A stretch of 64,000 nucleotides of DNA from assembly GCA_958296005.1 (NCBI GenBank), contig CATQHQ010000002.1, forward strand, positions 1,048,501 to 1,112,500, read 5' to 3'. The notes below the pieces were generated by a model. The model saw only the letters and a list, made by a program, of their open reading frames with translations. It had not been told where the DNA came from and did no database searches. The DNA comes from Longimicrobiales bacterium. GTDB taxonomy: Bacteria; Gemmatimonadota; Gemmatimonadetes; Longimicrobiales; Gaopeijiaceae. A program made the translations under genes and the position numbers. Positions 16,594 through 25,430 of the stretch are shown in pieces; position 1 is the first letter of the stretch, and every line of letters starts with the position of its first letter.

Positions 16594-18240
16594 ATGGTAC
16601 CGGAAGAACGCTTGCCGAGCGATACCGTTTCGTCCGTGCTGGTCCGTCGCGCCGCCGCCGACCCTGCCGCGACGTTCCTCTACTCGGGCGACTCCCGCCT
16701 GACGTACGGGGAGGCGGAGCTCCAGACGGAGGCGTTGGCCGCTTCCCTGTCGAACCTGGGAATCGAAGCCGGCGACCGAGTTGCGCTGGTGTTGCCGGCT
16801 TGGCCGGAGTTCGCCGTGACGGTGTTCGCGGCTTCCCGCCTGGGCGCGTCGGTGGTGCCTCTGAACCCGCGCCTGACCCCGTCCGACCTTCACTACCAGC
16901 TGCGCCACTCGGGGGCGGTGTGCGCCGTGACCGCCGAGGACGCCTACGGGATCGACTACCTCCAGATCTTCGAAGACCTTCTGGTCGACCTGCCGGAGCT
17001 GCGTCACGTGGTCACCGTGGGCAAGGAGGACCTGTGGTACGACGACAGGATCTTCCAGTGGGAGGACCTGCTGTCGGCCGGGCGGGGCCGGGAGTTCGCC
17101 GCCGACCCGGCAAGCCCCGACGATCCCTTCGCACTGCTCTACACCTCGGCGACCACCGGCAAGCCCAAGGGCGTGGAGCTCAGCCAAGCCAACCTCCTCC
17201 ACACCGCGGCCGAAACCGCCGAAGTGCTGGACCTGAGACCCGACGACGTCGTGGTTGGCGTCGCCGCCCTCTTCCACGCCTTCGCCCTGGGACCTGGGTT
17301 GCTGGGGACGCTGCTCCGGGGAGCGAGCCTGATCCTGCAGGACGACCTGGAAGCTCGGACCACCCTGAGGGCGGCACGCCGCCACCGCGCCACGGTCCAC
17401 TACGGAACGCCGTCGGTCTTCGCCGCGGAGGTGCGCGAGGTCGAAGGCGGCGACAGTCGTGCGCCGGGCGCGTTGCGGGCGTGCCTCGCGTCGGGCAGCC
17501 CGCTGAGCGACGGGCTGGCGCGCCGGCTGGAAGCGTGCTTCGGCGTTCCGGTGCTTCCCGCGTACACCCTGACCGAAGCCGCGTCCACGGTGGCTGCTGG
17601 GCGGATCGGGGACCCGGGCGAGAAGCTTCGCTTCACGGCAGGCAGGCCCGTGGGGGCGACCTCGGTTCGCGTCACCGACGACGCCGGCGTCGAGCTTCCT
17701 TCAGAGAGCGTCGGCGAGATCAGGGTGCGCGGTCCCGGGGTCATGTGCGGCTACTACCGCCAGCCCACCGCCACGACCGCGGTCATCGACGGCGACGGCT
17801 ACCTGCGGACCGGGGACCTGGGAATGGTGGACGACGACGGCTATGTTCATCTGGTGGGCAGGCGCGTGGACACGATCGCCCGGGGCGGCTTCGACGTGCA
17901 CCCGAGGGAAGTGGAGGACCGCTTGGCCGCCCACCCCGCGGTGGAGCGGGCCGTCGTCGTCGGCGTTCCCCACGACGCGCTGGGCGAGTCGGTGTGCGCG
18001 TGCGTGGTTCGGGTCGAGGGCGGCGTGGTCACGGAGGAAGAGCTGCGGGAGTGGACAGCCCTGGCGCTGGCGGAGTACAAACTGCCGGACATGATTAGCT
18101 TCATGGACGACCTGCCCCTGACCGGCACCGGCAAGGTGTGGCGCATCGAGCTTGTGCGCCGCGTAGAAGAACAAGCAAGACAAGACGTAACAACACAGCA
18201 AGAAGCAACAACACAGCAAGACGGAACAACAACAAAGTGA
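16594..18240 (+). CDS. AMP-forming acyl-CoA synthetase (fatty-acid/medium-chain ligase type)
   Basis: 548 residues of the ANL superfamily. It activates a carboxylic acid with ATP and CoA. Motifs present are the P-loop-like YTSATTGKPKGVELS, LPAYTLTEA, GYLRTGDLG, and the C-terminal TGTGKVWRIEL with the adenylation lysine. The ATG at 16594 has GGAGGG just upstream; a TTG at 16576 overlapping the aroB stop is less likely. The last ~25 residues are a Gln/Thr-rich tail (VTTQQEATTQQDGTTTK) not normal for the family. Its DNA is A/C-rich and leads directly into the next gene. Acyl substrate unknown. Confidence 0.88.
   Translation: MVPEERLPSDTVSSVLVRRAAADPAATFLYSGDSRLTYGEAELQTEALAASLSNLGIEAGDRVALVLPAWPEFAVTVFAASRLGASVVPLNPRLTPSDLHYQLRHSGAVCAVTAEDAYGIDYLQIFEDLLVDLPELRHVVTVGKEDLWYDDRIFQWEDLLSAGRGREFAADPASPDDPFALLYTSATTGKPKGVELSQANLLHTAAETAEVLDLRPDDVVVGVAALFHAFALGPGLLGTLLRGASLILQDDLEARTTLRAARRHRATVHYGTPSVFAAEVREVEGGDSRAPGALRACLASGSPLSDGLARRLEACFGVPVLPAYTLTEAASTVAAGRIGDPGEKLRFTAGRPVGATSVRVTDDAGVELPSESVGEIRVRGPGVMCGYYRQPTATTAVIDGDGYLRTGDLGMVDDDGYVHLVGRRVDTIARGGFDVHPREVEDRLAAHPAVERAVVVGVPHDALGESVCACVVRVEGGVVTEEELREWTALALAEYKLPDMISFMDDLPLTGTGKVWRIELVRRVEEQARQDVTTQQEATTQQDGTTTK
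18168..18240 (+). other. A/C-rich low-structure tract across a gene junction
   Basis: The last ~70 bases of the acyl-CoA ligase gene are almost free of T and poor in G, with repeated ACAACA and AGCAAGA units, in a genome that is otherwise very GC-rich. It ends in AAAGTGA, where the ligase stop TGA overlaps the GTG start of the NYN/LOTUS gene. Tracts like this are unstructured in mRNA and can raise ribosome access. No GGAGG is seen in front of that GTG, so coupling or the CA-rich tract may provide initiation. Confidence 0.5.
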
Positions 18241-20111
18241 ATCCCTACTCGAGGGCCCCTCATGCGGGCCCGGACCTGAATCAAGCGGCCATCAACGCTG
18301 CCCTGCTCATCGACTTCGACAACGTCACGATGGGCATGAGGAGCGACTTGGCCAAAGAACTCAAGCACCTTCTCGACTCCGACGTCATCAAGGGCAAGGT
18401 GACCGTACAACGGGCGTACGCCGACTGGCGAAGGTACCCGCAGTACATCGTCCCCCTGTCGGAGGCCTCCATAGACCTGATCTTCGCGCCCGCCTACGGG
18501 AGCTCGAAGAAGAACGCCACCGACATCCGGATGGCGATCGACGGCATGGAGCTCGTCTTCATACGGCCGGAGATCGGGACTTTCATCCTGCTCACGGGCG
18601 ACTCGGACTTCTCCAGCTTGGTGCTGAAGCTGAAGGAGTACGGGAAGTACGTGATCGGGATCGGCATTCAGGAGTCCAGCTCCGACATCCTCGTCCAGAA
18701 CTGCGACGAGTACTACTCGTACACGTCGGTGACCGGGCTCAGCAAGACGTCCGAGGGCGGACGCCCGCAGGACGGACTCGACCCCTGGCAGTGCGCCAGC
18801 GAGGCGATGGCCCGCATGGCGGCTCGGGGCGACGTGATGCGGTCCGACCGGCTGAAGCAGGTCATGATGGAGATGTCCCCCGGGTTCGACGAACGGAACT
18901 TGGGGTTCAAGAAGTTCTCCAAGTTCGTCGCCGAGGCCGCGAACAAGGGCCTCCTCCGCATCGCGCGGGGCGCCAACGGACAGTACGAGGTGGCGCTGCC
19001 GGGCGACCGGGGCGAAGACCGTCCGGCGGCGCGCCCGCCCGCCCGCCCGAAGGCCGGCTCGCAAAAGTCCTCGGGCGAGAAGGCGCCGGCCGACGGAGGG
19101 CCGAACGGCCGGGAGCCGCGCGGCAGAGGCCGAAAGGGCACGTCGAGGGGGGGCGAGGGTGGCCCCAAGGGTGGCCCCAAGGGCGGCGCGAGACCCGACG
19201 GCCCCTCGGAATCGGAGGACGGGAAGGACCGCGCGGCGGCGCTGAAGCTGCTTGCGCGAGCGATGCGCGAGTTCGGCGACAAGGCCGAGCGGGGCGTGCG
19301 GGACTCGGACGTCAAGCGGAAGCTGTTGGCGTTGGACCGGGAGTTCGACGAAGGCCGCTTGGGGTTCGGCAAGTTCAGCAAGTTCCTGCACTTCGCCGAG
19401 GGCGAAGGCGTGGTGGCCGTTGGACGGCTCGACGGAGGAGGCTTCGAGGTTCGGGTCGCCCCCGTCGCCGAACTGGACGCCAAGGCGCTGGGCCTGCCGA
19501 CCGAGGTGGACTCGATCAAGAGCTACCTAGCCAACCGCTACAAGGGCATCGGCGTCAAGACCGCGGACAAGCTGGCCGGGTCGTTCGGGACTCGGCTGTT
19601 CACCGTGATGCGGGACGAGCCCGAGAAGGTGCACGCCCTGTTGCCCAAGGCGCGGGCGACGCGGGTTCTGGCCGCCTGGGAGAACGACTACCAGCGTCGG
19701 AGCCAGCAGCAGCAGAAGGGTCGCGGGCAAGCGTCGTCGCCTGCCGACGCGGCCTCGTCCGGCGCGAAGTCGGCACCTGCCAAGTCGAGCTCCGCGCCCG
19801 GTCGGCGCGGCGCGTCGAGCCAGGCGGCGCCGCAATCCGGCGCGACCGTCCACGAACCCCGGGCGCGCCACTTTGGTCGGGGCAGGATCGGAGCGAAGGC
19901 CGCGACCGTCGCGTCCCAAGCTGCCACAGCGAAGGCCGAAGCCGCTCGAGTCGCGGCGACCGCCTCTCGGGTCGAGACGGCCGCCGTCCCCGCCGAGACC
20001 GTCGCCGCCCCGCCCGAAGCGGAGACCCCAACGCCCCGCAAGAAAACCGCTTCGGGGATCCTCGGCATCTTCTCTCGGGGTGGTCGCGGTCGCTCCGGTG
20101 GCGGGGACTGA
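18237..20111 (+). CDS. NYN-domain ribonuclease with two OST-HTH/LOTUS domains and RG-rich linker
   Basis: 624 residues from a GTG overlapping the previous stop. Residues ~20-165 form a LabA-like NYN (PIN-fold) nuclease with acidic residues D26 and D28 (LLIDFDNV), D96 (NATDIRMAID) and D122/D124 (LTGDSDFSSLVLKLKEYGK). Two OST-HTH/LOTUS domains follow at ~183-254 and ~331-408, each with GFxKFSKF. Between them lies an RG/GG-rich linker (~295-318). A helix-hairpin-helix-like element (YKGIGVKTADKLAGSFG, ~435-451) and a ~130-residue Ala/Ser-rich tail complete it. LOTUS domains bind RNA and NYN domains cleave it, so an RNA-processing role is inferred. The target is unknown. Confidence 0.85.
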   Translation: MNPYSRAPHAGPDLNQAAINAALLIDFDNVTMGMRSDLAKELKHLLDSDVIKGKVTVQRAYADWRRYPQYIVPLSEASIDLIFAPAYGSSKKNATDIRMAIDGMELVFIRPEIGTFILLTGDSDFSSLVLKLKEYGKYVIGIGIQESSSDILVQNCDEYYSYTSVTGLSKTSEGGRPQDGLDPWQCASEAMARMAARGDVMRSDRLKQVMMEMSPGFDERNLGFKKFSKFVAEAANKGLLRIARGANGQYEVALPGDRGEDRPAARPPARPKAGSQKSSGEKAPADGGPNGREPRGRGRKGTSRGGEGGPKGGPKGGARPDGPSESEDGKDRAAALKLLARAMREFGDKAERGVRDSDVKRKLLALDREFDEGRLGFGKFSKFLHFAEGEGVVAVGRLDGGGFEVRVAPVAELDAKALGLPTEVDSIKSYLANRYKGIGVKTADKLAGSFGTRLFTVMRDEPEKVHALLPKARATRVLAAWENDYQRRSQQQQKGRGQASSPADAASSGAKSAPAKSSSAPGRRGASSQAAPQSGATVHEPRARHFGRGRIGAKAATVASQAATAKAEAARVAATASRVETAAVPAETVAAPPEAETPTPRKKTASGILGIFSRGGRGRSGGGD

Positions 20112-20697
20112 CCGGGGGGACTTTCCCGCGGAAGATCTGGAGGGCGGTTGCGCGGAAGCGGCTCGCCGGCTCCTCGGGGCCGTCCTGTCGTCTACCGTTG
20201 ACGGCCGCGCTACCAGCGGCGTGATCGTGGAGACGGAGGCGTACCTGGGACCTCACGATCCAGCGAGCCACGCCCGCGCCTCCGTCGGCAGGACCGCTCG
20301 CAACAGCGCCATGTTCGGCGAGCGGGGCACCCTCTACGTCTACCTGTCCCACGGCATACATCACTGCGCTAACGTCGTGACGGGAGAGGTCGGCGATCCC
20401 GCCGCCGTGCTGATTCGGGCTCTCGAGCCTCTGGAAGGCCTCGGCGTCATGGCGGCGCGCCGGAGACGCGAGGCCGACCTCTGCAACGGACCTGGACGGC
20501 TGGCGCAGGCCCTGGGGATCGCGATCCGGCACAACGGCCACTGCCTCTCTCGGCCGCCCGTCCGCCTGTTGGCTGGAAGGCTGGTCCCGGACTCGGACGT
20601 GGGCACGTCGGGACGGATCGGCGTATCCCGGGCGACGGAGTGGCCGTTGCGCTTCTTCCTCAGGGGCCACCCCGCCGTCAAGTTGCCCCGTGGCTAG
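20098..20697 (+). CDS. 3-methyladenine DNA glycosylase (AAG/MPG family)
   Basis: About 199 residues. It excises alkylated purines in base-excision repair. AAG-family motifs are ETEAYLGPHDPASHA with the catalytic Glu, RNSAMFGERGTLYVYLSHGIHHCANVV, and CNGPGRLAQALGI. The start is a GTG at 20098 (or 20080), overlapping the 3' end of the NYN/LOTUS gene in another frame, so the two are probably coupled. The length is normal for a bacterial Mpg. Confidence 0.92.
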   Translation: MAGTDRGDFPAEDLEGGCAEAARRLLGAVLSSTVDGRATSGVIVETEAYLGPHDPASHARASVGRTARNSAMFGERGTLYVYLSHGIHHCANVVTGEVGDPAAVLIRALEPLEGLGVMAARRRREADLCNGPGRLAQALGIAIRHNGHCLSRPPVRLLAGRLVPDSDVGTSGRIGVSRATEWPLRFFLRGHPAVKLPRG

Positions 20698-20705
20698 GAC
20701 CGACG

Positions 20706-20726
20706 TTACTTTGTATCGCAAAGTAA
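20706..20726. promoter_or_regulatory. Perfect 8-bp inverted repeat, candidate operator
   Basis: TTACTTTG (20706-20713) and CAAAGTAA (20719-20726) are exact inverted repeats around a 5-base centre. This is an AT-rich palindrome in a GC-rich setting, 64 bases before the DUF4153 start. There is no following T run, so it is unlikely to be a terminator. It looks like a dimeric repressor site, possibly PadR-like, overlapping the promoter of the DUF4153/propeller operon; the regulator is not in the window. Confidence 0.55.
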
Positions 20727-20789
20727 TTCTGCCGTCTCTCGTTCTCCTTGAGCGCGGCTCGCCATCACACAGAGTCGGAGGAAACCCCG

Positions 20790-22664
20790 ATGAGCGCTGA
20801 AATGCCGAAGATCAAGCTCCCGTCCTTTCGCGGCCTGCTGACCGCAGGAGGGGCTGCGGTGCGGCGGTTCCCCGAGGTCGTGGTATGCGCCCTGGTCGCC
20901 GGAACGGCCGGCGCTATCGGCATCGACGCCTCCGACGAGCGCTTCTGGTTCCGGATCTGCTTCGCCGCGAGTCTTGGGCTGCCCCTCTTCACGGGTCTGG
21001 TGCTGACCGAAGAACGCCGAGGCTGGACGGAGGCGGTGCGCTGGACGCTTCGGGCAGCGGGAGCGGCGCTCCTGGTTGTCTGGTGGGCGGCCAGTGGAGG
21101 CTGGCAGCTGGAGATCCTGCCCGTCCGCTTCTTCCACACTGCCGCGACGCTGCACTTGGCGGTCGCGGTGCTTCCGTACTTGCGAGCGAAGGAGCCGTGG
21201 GGGTTCTGGCAGTACAACCGCGCCCTCTTCTTCCGCTTTCTTCAGGCGGTGGTCTACGCCGCCGCGGTCTTCGTCGGGACTGCCCTGGCGGTGGCGGCGC
21301 TGGACAACCTGCTGGGCGTCCCGGTCCCCGACGAGACCTATGGACGGCTGTGGTTCGCCGCCGCCTTCGGCCTTCACCCGCTGGTCTTCCTGGCTGGCGT
21401 GCCCGTGAACTTCGCGAGCCTCAACGAGAGCCGGGAGTACCCCCAGTGGCTCAAGGTCTTCTCGCAGAACGTCCTGTTGCCGCTGGTCGCCGTCTACGTG
21501 GCGATCCTGATGGTCTACATGGCCAAGATCCTGATCACGGGGACGTGGCCTAGCGGATGGATCAGCTATCTGGTGTCGGCTCTGGCCGTGCTGGGCATCT
21601 TCTCGCTCCTCATGGTTCACCCGGTGCGGATGAGGACGGAGGAGAGCTGGATCGACCGGTACGCCCTCGGTTTCTGGATCGCGGTGCTGCCGTCGGCGGC
21701 GATGGTCCTCCTGGCTGTGTGGCAGCGCGTCGATCAGTACGGGATAACCGAGCCGCGATACCTTCTGGGCGCCATGGCGCTGTGGCTGGCCGGCACGGCG
21801 CTGCACCGCACGATCACGCGCACGCGGGACATAAAGACGATTCCCATGACCCTGGCCGCGGTCGGGGCGCTGTCGCTGGTTGGGCCGTGGTCGGCCTACT
21901 CCGTCGCGGAACGAAGCCAGCTGGGGCGGATCGAGGAAATCCTAACCTCCAACGACGTCCTGTCGGGGGCGGTGCTGTCGTCCGAACAGAGGGAGATTTC
22001 CTTCGACGAGTGGCGGCAGGTGGAGGACATCGTGCGGTACATGGTGGACCACCACGGGACCGGTGCCTTCGCGGGGTGGAGCGGGGGCGTCGTCGCCGCG
22101 GACGAGAGCTGGGAGACGGAGGTGGCGACCGACCGGACGACCGTCCACGAGCAGATCGACGGGGTCATGGCGCGGATCGGCGTTCGGCCCGCCTCCGCCG
22201 GACGGCCCGTGGAACTCCACACCGCCAGTCCCCCCGAGTCCCTGTCCACGGAAGGATACGATCTGGTGGCGGCGACCGGCACAGGAGACGAGGCGTTGGT
22301 CGCGGGCGACACCCTTCGCTTCGCGCTGTCCGAGGACGGCCGGGCGATCGTTCTCTCCCTGGGCGGCGAGGAGGCGCGTGCGTCGTTGGAGCCGCTGATC
22401 GAGCGGGCCCAGGCGCCCCAGACGGTGCCGTCGGACGAAGCGGCCCGCCATGAGTCGGACGGCACCGGGACCGTGGAGGTGCCAGCCAGCGAGTTCGTGG
22501 TGGACGGCACCGTGCAGGGGATCGCCGTGCGACTGGTGCTGGGCTGGCTGCGAGTAGAGGATCTGGAGGACGGGCCGGCGGTCACCGAGATCGATGTGGA
22601 GGCGGCGCTGCTCCGACAGGCCGCCCTCCAACCCCCCGACACGTCGTCGAGTCGAGACCGATGA
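20790..22664 (+). CDS. DUF4153-type polytopic membrane protein
   Basis: 624 residues with about eleven hydrophobic segments in the first ~390 residues (for example FVGTALAVAALDNLL, LLPLVAVYVAILMVYMAKIL, FWIAVLPSAAMVLLAVW). A ~230-residue extracytoplasmic or soluble C-terminal region follows. The membrane part matches DUF4153, including the NVLLPLV-Y and KILITGTWPSGWISYLV stretch; function unknown. GGAGGAAA precedes ATG 20790. The palindrome at 20706 probably controls it, and the next gene overlaps its stop (ATGA). Confidence 0.82.
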   Translation: MSAEMPKIKLPSFRGLLTAGGAAVRRFPEVVVCALVAGTAGAIGIDASDERFWFRICFAASLGLPLFTGLVLTEERRGWTEAVRWTLRAAGAALLVVWWAASGGWQLEILPVRFFHTAATLHLAVAVLPYLRAKEPWGFWQYNRALFFRFLQAVVYAAAVFVGTALAVAALDNLLGVPVPDETYGRLWFAAAFGLHPLVFLAGVPVNFASLNESREYPQWLKVFSQNVLLPLVAVYVAILMVYMAKILITGTWPSGWISYLVSALAVLGIFSLLMVHPVRMRTEESWIDRYALGFWIAVLPSAAMVLLAVWQRVDQYGITEPRYLLGAMALWLAGTALHRTITRTRDIKTIPMTLAAVGALSLVGPWSAYSVAERSQLGRIEEILTSNDVLSGAVLSSEQREISFDEWRQVEDIVRYMVDHHGTGAFAGWSGGVVAADESWETEVATDRTTVHEQIDGVMARIGVRPASAGRPVELHTASPPESLSTEGYDLVAATGTGDEALVAGDTLRFALSEDGRAIVLSLGGEEARASLEPLIERAQAPQTVPSDEAARHESDGTGTVEVPASEFVVDGTVQGIAVRLVLGWLRVEDLEDGPAVTEIDVEAALLRQAALQPPDTSSSRDR

Positions 22665-23869
22665 CGTCCTCCCAGCGGGCGTCCCACAGCGCGGCCCTCA
22701 TCGGGGCGTACATTGCCCTAGTGGTGACGGTAGGCCACGGAGCATCGGACCCGCTTGCGGGGCAAGAAGCGACAGATCCAGTCGAGATCTCCCACACCGG
22801 CGAGGACATGGTGCTGGACTGGGACTTCGAGCCCCAGTGGATCGTCGGCGGTTATGCGGACACCCTGCTCGGGCGAGAGTATGCTTTCCGGCCGGGCCTG
22901 GTGGACGTGGATTCTCGGGATCGGGTGTACATTCTCCAGCAAAGCGATTTTCGGGTGGTGGTGTTGTCGGACGATGGGGAGTTGTTGCGGACCATCGGAA
23001 GACGCGGCAACGGCCCCGGCGAACTCGCGGATCCGATTGGGCTCTCTGTTGCCGAGGACAGCGTACTGTCGGTGTTCGACTGGGCAAACGGACTCGTTCG
23101 CTGGCACCTCCCGACGGGAGAGCCGACGAGGGTGATCAGGATACAGGTGCGGCAGCCGCCTTGGCAGCCGCGGCTTCATGTGGATTCAAGCGGCTTCGTC
23201 TTCACGGAAAATGAGAACCTGCGCGGGGCGGATCCCGGCTCCTCCGACCACGGCATGAGGCGGCTCAACGTGAGTCGCTGGACGCCGGCAGGCGTAGAAC
23301 GATTGGCGACTGGTCCCGCGGTGGACAGGGTGATCTCGGAGTATCCGTCCTGTGGCATCGGCGTCAGGTCCTTTCCGCGAATGTTCGAGCCAGTAGCGGG
23401 CTGGGACGCCAGAGACCAGATCCTTGCCGCTGTGGTAGACGCCGAGTACGACATCCGCGTCTTCGAGGCGTACCGACCGGTCATGCGAATCAAGCGGACG
23501 GTGGCCCGGCGACGAGTAACCGAAGAGATGGCGATCAGAGATGTGAACGCAAGCTGGAAGGGGCGCATAAGCTCTTTGTGCGTGGTCGGCGCGGAGGAAG
23601 CGGTCAGGCGGATGGGAACCGCCGAGTATCTGCAGGCCGTGACGGACCTTCACATCTCGCCCGGAGGCAATCTGTGGGCGCTTCGCGGCCGTGTCGCCGA
23701 CGAGCCTCGCCTGACCGACGTCTTCGGCCCCGGCGGCGAATACCTGGGCACGCTTCCTGCCGATTCGCCGTTTCCGCTCGTCATGATGTCGGCCGACCGC
23801 CTCTTGGTTGCCGGAGCCGACGACCTAGACGTCCCCACGATGACGATGTACAGGGTGTTCCGGCAGTAG
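22661..23869 (+). CDS. Secreted 6-bladed beta-propeller protein
   Basis: 402 residues. An N-terminal signal (AALIGAYIALVVTVGHGASD) is followed by NHL/6-bladed propeller repeats, such as PGLVDVDSRDRVYILQQSD, IGRRGNGPGELADPIGLSV, LHVDSSGFVFTENEN and DLHISPGGNLWALRGR. The family acts as scaffolds or sensors outside the cell; the ligand is unknown. The ATG overlaps the DUF4153 stop (ATGA), implying coupled expression with that membrane protein. It is related to the propellers at 11672 and 57258. Confidence 0.82.
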   Translation: MTSSQRASHSAALIGAYIALVVTVGHGASDPLAGQEATDPVEISHTGEDMVLDWDFEPQWIVGGYADTLLGREYAFRPGLVDVDSRDRVYILQQSDFRVVVLSDDGELLRTIGRRGNGPGELADPIGLSVAEDSVLSVFDWANGLVRWHLPTGEPTRVIRIQVRQPPWQPRLHVDSSGFVFTENENLRGADPGSSDHGMRRLNVSRWTPAGVERLATGPAVDRVISEYPSCGIGVRSFPRMFEPVAGWDARDQILAAVVDAEYDIRVFEAYRPVMRIKRTVARRRVTEEMAIRDVNASWKGRISSLCVVGAEEAVRRMGTAEYLQAVTDLHISPGGNLWALRGRVADEPRLTDVFGPGGEYLGTLPADSPFPLVMMSADRLLVAGADDLDVPTMTMYRVFRQ

Positions 23870-23959
23870 CGCCGGGCGGCCCGTCGAACCCGGGTCCGAG
23901 TTCGGCCAGCGGTCCACGTGCTTTGATGCTCCCCAGCCCAGGGTGTTAGCTTCTCCCCC

Positions 23960-25387
23960 ATGAGCACTGCGGCCGACCCGACTTGGCTCTCCGTCCTTCC
24001 GCCGCTGCTGGCGATCGGGCTGGCGGTGGCGACCCGCCAAGTCTACCTGTCCCTCGCCGGCGGCATCTGGCTGGGGTGGACGATCCTTCACGGATGGAAC
24101 CCGGCTTCGGGGCTGGGCGAGGCGGTGGAGTCCGCGGTTCGAGTGCTCGGAGACGCCGGCGACGCCCGGGTGATCATGTTCACCTTGGTGATGGGTGCGC
24201 TGATCGCCACGCTGAGCGCGTCCGGGGGCGTGGCCGGGTTCGTCGCGTGGCTGGAGCGGAACCGCTGGGTGACCAACGGGCGCCGGGCTCAGCTGCTGGC
24301 GTGGGCGACGGGCGTGGTGATCTTCATCGAGTCCAACATCACGGTGCTGGTGGCCGGTTCCGTCTCCCGTCCTCTCTTCGACCGCTACCGGACGTCCCGC
24401 GAGAAGCTGGCCTACCTGATCGACTCCACCAGTGCGCCGATCTGCATCCTGATTCCCCTGAACGCCTGGGGGGCCTACAACCTGGGCCTCCTCGGCGGCG
24501 AAGGCGTGGGGCTCGACAACCCGCTGGGCGTCTTCCTCCAGTCGATCCCCTTCAACTTCTACGCCTTCGCGGCGGTGGCGCTGGCGCTGGCCGTGGTCTT
24601 CTTCAAGCTCGACTGGGGTCCCATGAAGGGGGCGGAGGAACGGGCGGCGCGGGGGGAAGTCCTTCGCCCCGGAGCCACGCCGATGATGGACGAGGACGTC
24701 CTGGGCGGCGGCGAGGAGTCGCCGGTTGCGCCGCGGGCCGCCAACATGATCGTGCCGATCGTGGTCCTGGTGATGCTGATGCCGCTCGGCCTCTGGGTGA
24801 CGGGCGACGGCGACCTGACCGCGGGGTCCGGCTCCACGTCGGTGCTGTGGGCCTCGTTGGGCGCCCTGGCGTCGGCGTGGCTCCTGCTGCTGGCGCAGCG
24901 CGCCTACTCGATAGACGCTCTCGTGCGGATCGCTCTGCGGGGGGCTGGCGGGTTGGTCCCCCTGGCGCTGATCCTGCTCCTGGCGCTGGCGTTGGGGGAC
25001 GTGGCTGGCCGGCTGGGGACCGGCGCCTACGTGGCGGGCGTGGCCGAGGGCGCGCTGCCGCCGGTGGTCTTCCTGCCGCTGGTGTTCGTGGTTTCGTCGG
25101 CGGTCGCGTTCTCGATCGGCTCCAGTTGGGGCACCTTCGCCGTCATGATTCCCATCGCGGTGCCCGCGGCCCTGGTGCTGGGCCTTCCCCCGGCGCCTTT
25201 CCTGGCCGCCGCGCTCTCGGGGGGGATCTTCGGCGACCACTGTTCCCCCGTGAGCGACACGACGATCATATCTTCCATGGCGGCAGCCACCGACCATGTG
25301 GACCACGTGCGGACGCAGCTGCCGTACGCCCTGGCCGGCGGAGCGGTGGCGACGGTCTGCTTCGCGGTGACCGGCGCGCTCCTGTAG
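23960..25387 (+). CDS. NhaC-type Na+/H+ antiporter
   Basis: 475 residues, about 12 membrane segments. Features of the NhaC family are VIFIESNITVLVAGSVSRPLFDRY, LIDSTSAPICILIPLNAWGAY, SIGSSWGTFAVMIPIAVP and GGIFGDHCSPVSDTTIISSMAA. It exchanges Na+ (or a linked metabolite such as malate/lactate in related members) for protons at the inner membrane. A typical long cytoplasmic loop with acidic residues lies in the middle (~215-260). It stands alone, 90 bases after the propeller stop. Confidence 0.9.
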   Translation: MSTAADPTWLSVLPPLLAIGLAVATRQVYLSLAGGIWLGWTILHGWNPASGLGEAVESAVRVLGDAGDARVIMFTLVMGALIATLSASGGVAGFVAWLERNRWVTNGRRAQLLAWATGVVIFIESNITVLVAGSVSRPLFDRYRTSREKLAYLIDSTSAPICILIPLNAWGAYNLGLLGGEGVGLDNPLGVFLQSIPFNFYAFAAVALALAVVFFKLDWGPMKGAEERAARGEVLRPGATPMMDEDVLGGGEESPVAPRAANMIVPIVVLVMLMPLGLWVTGDGDLTAGSGSTSVLWASLGALASAWLLLLAQRAYSIDALVRIALRGAGGLVPLALILLLALALGDVAGRLGTGAYVAGVAEGALPPVVFLPLVFVVSSAVAFSIGSSWGTFAVMIPIAVPAALVLGLPPAPFLAAALSGGIFGDHCSPVSDTTIISSMAAATDHVDHVRTQLPYALAGGAVATVCFAVTGALL

Positions 25388-25430
25388 GCGCGCGGGCGAG
25401 CCGGAGCCGGACAACCCCATAAGGAGTCGC

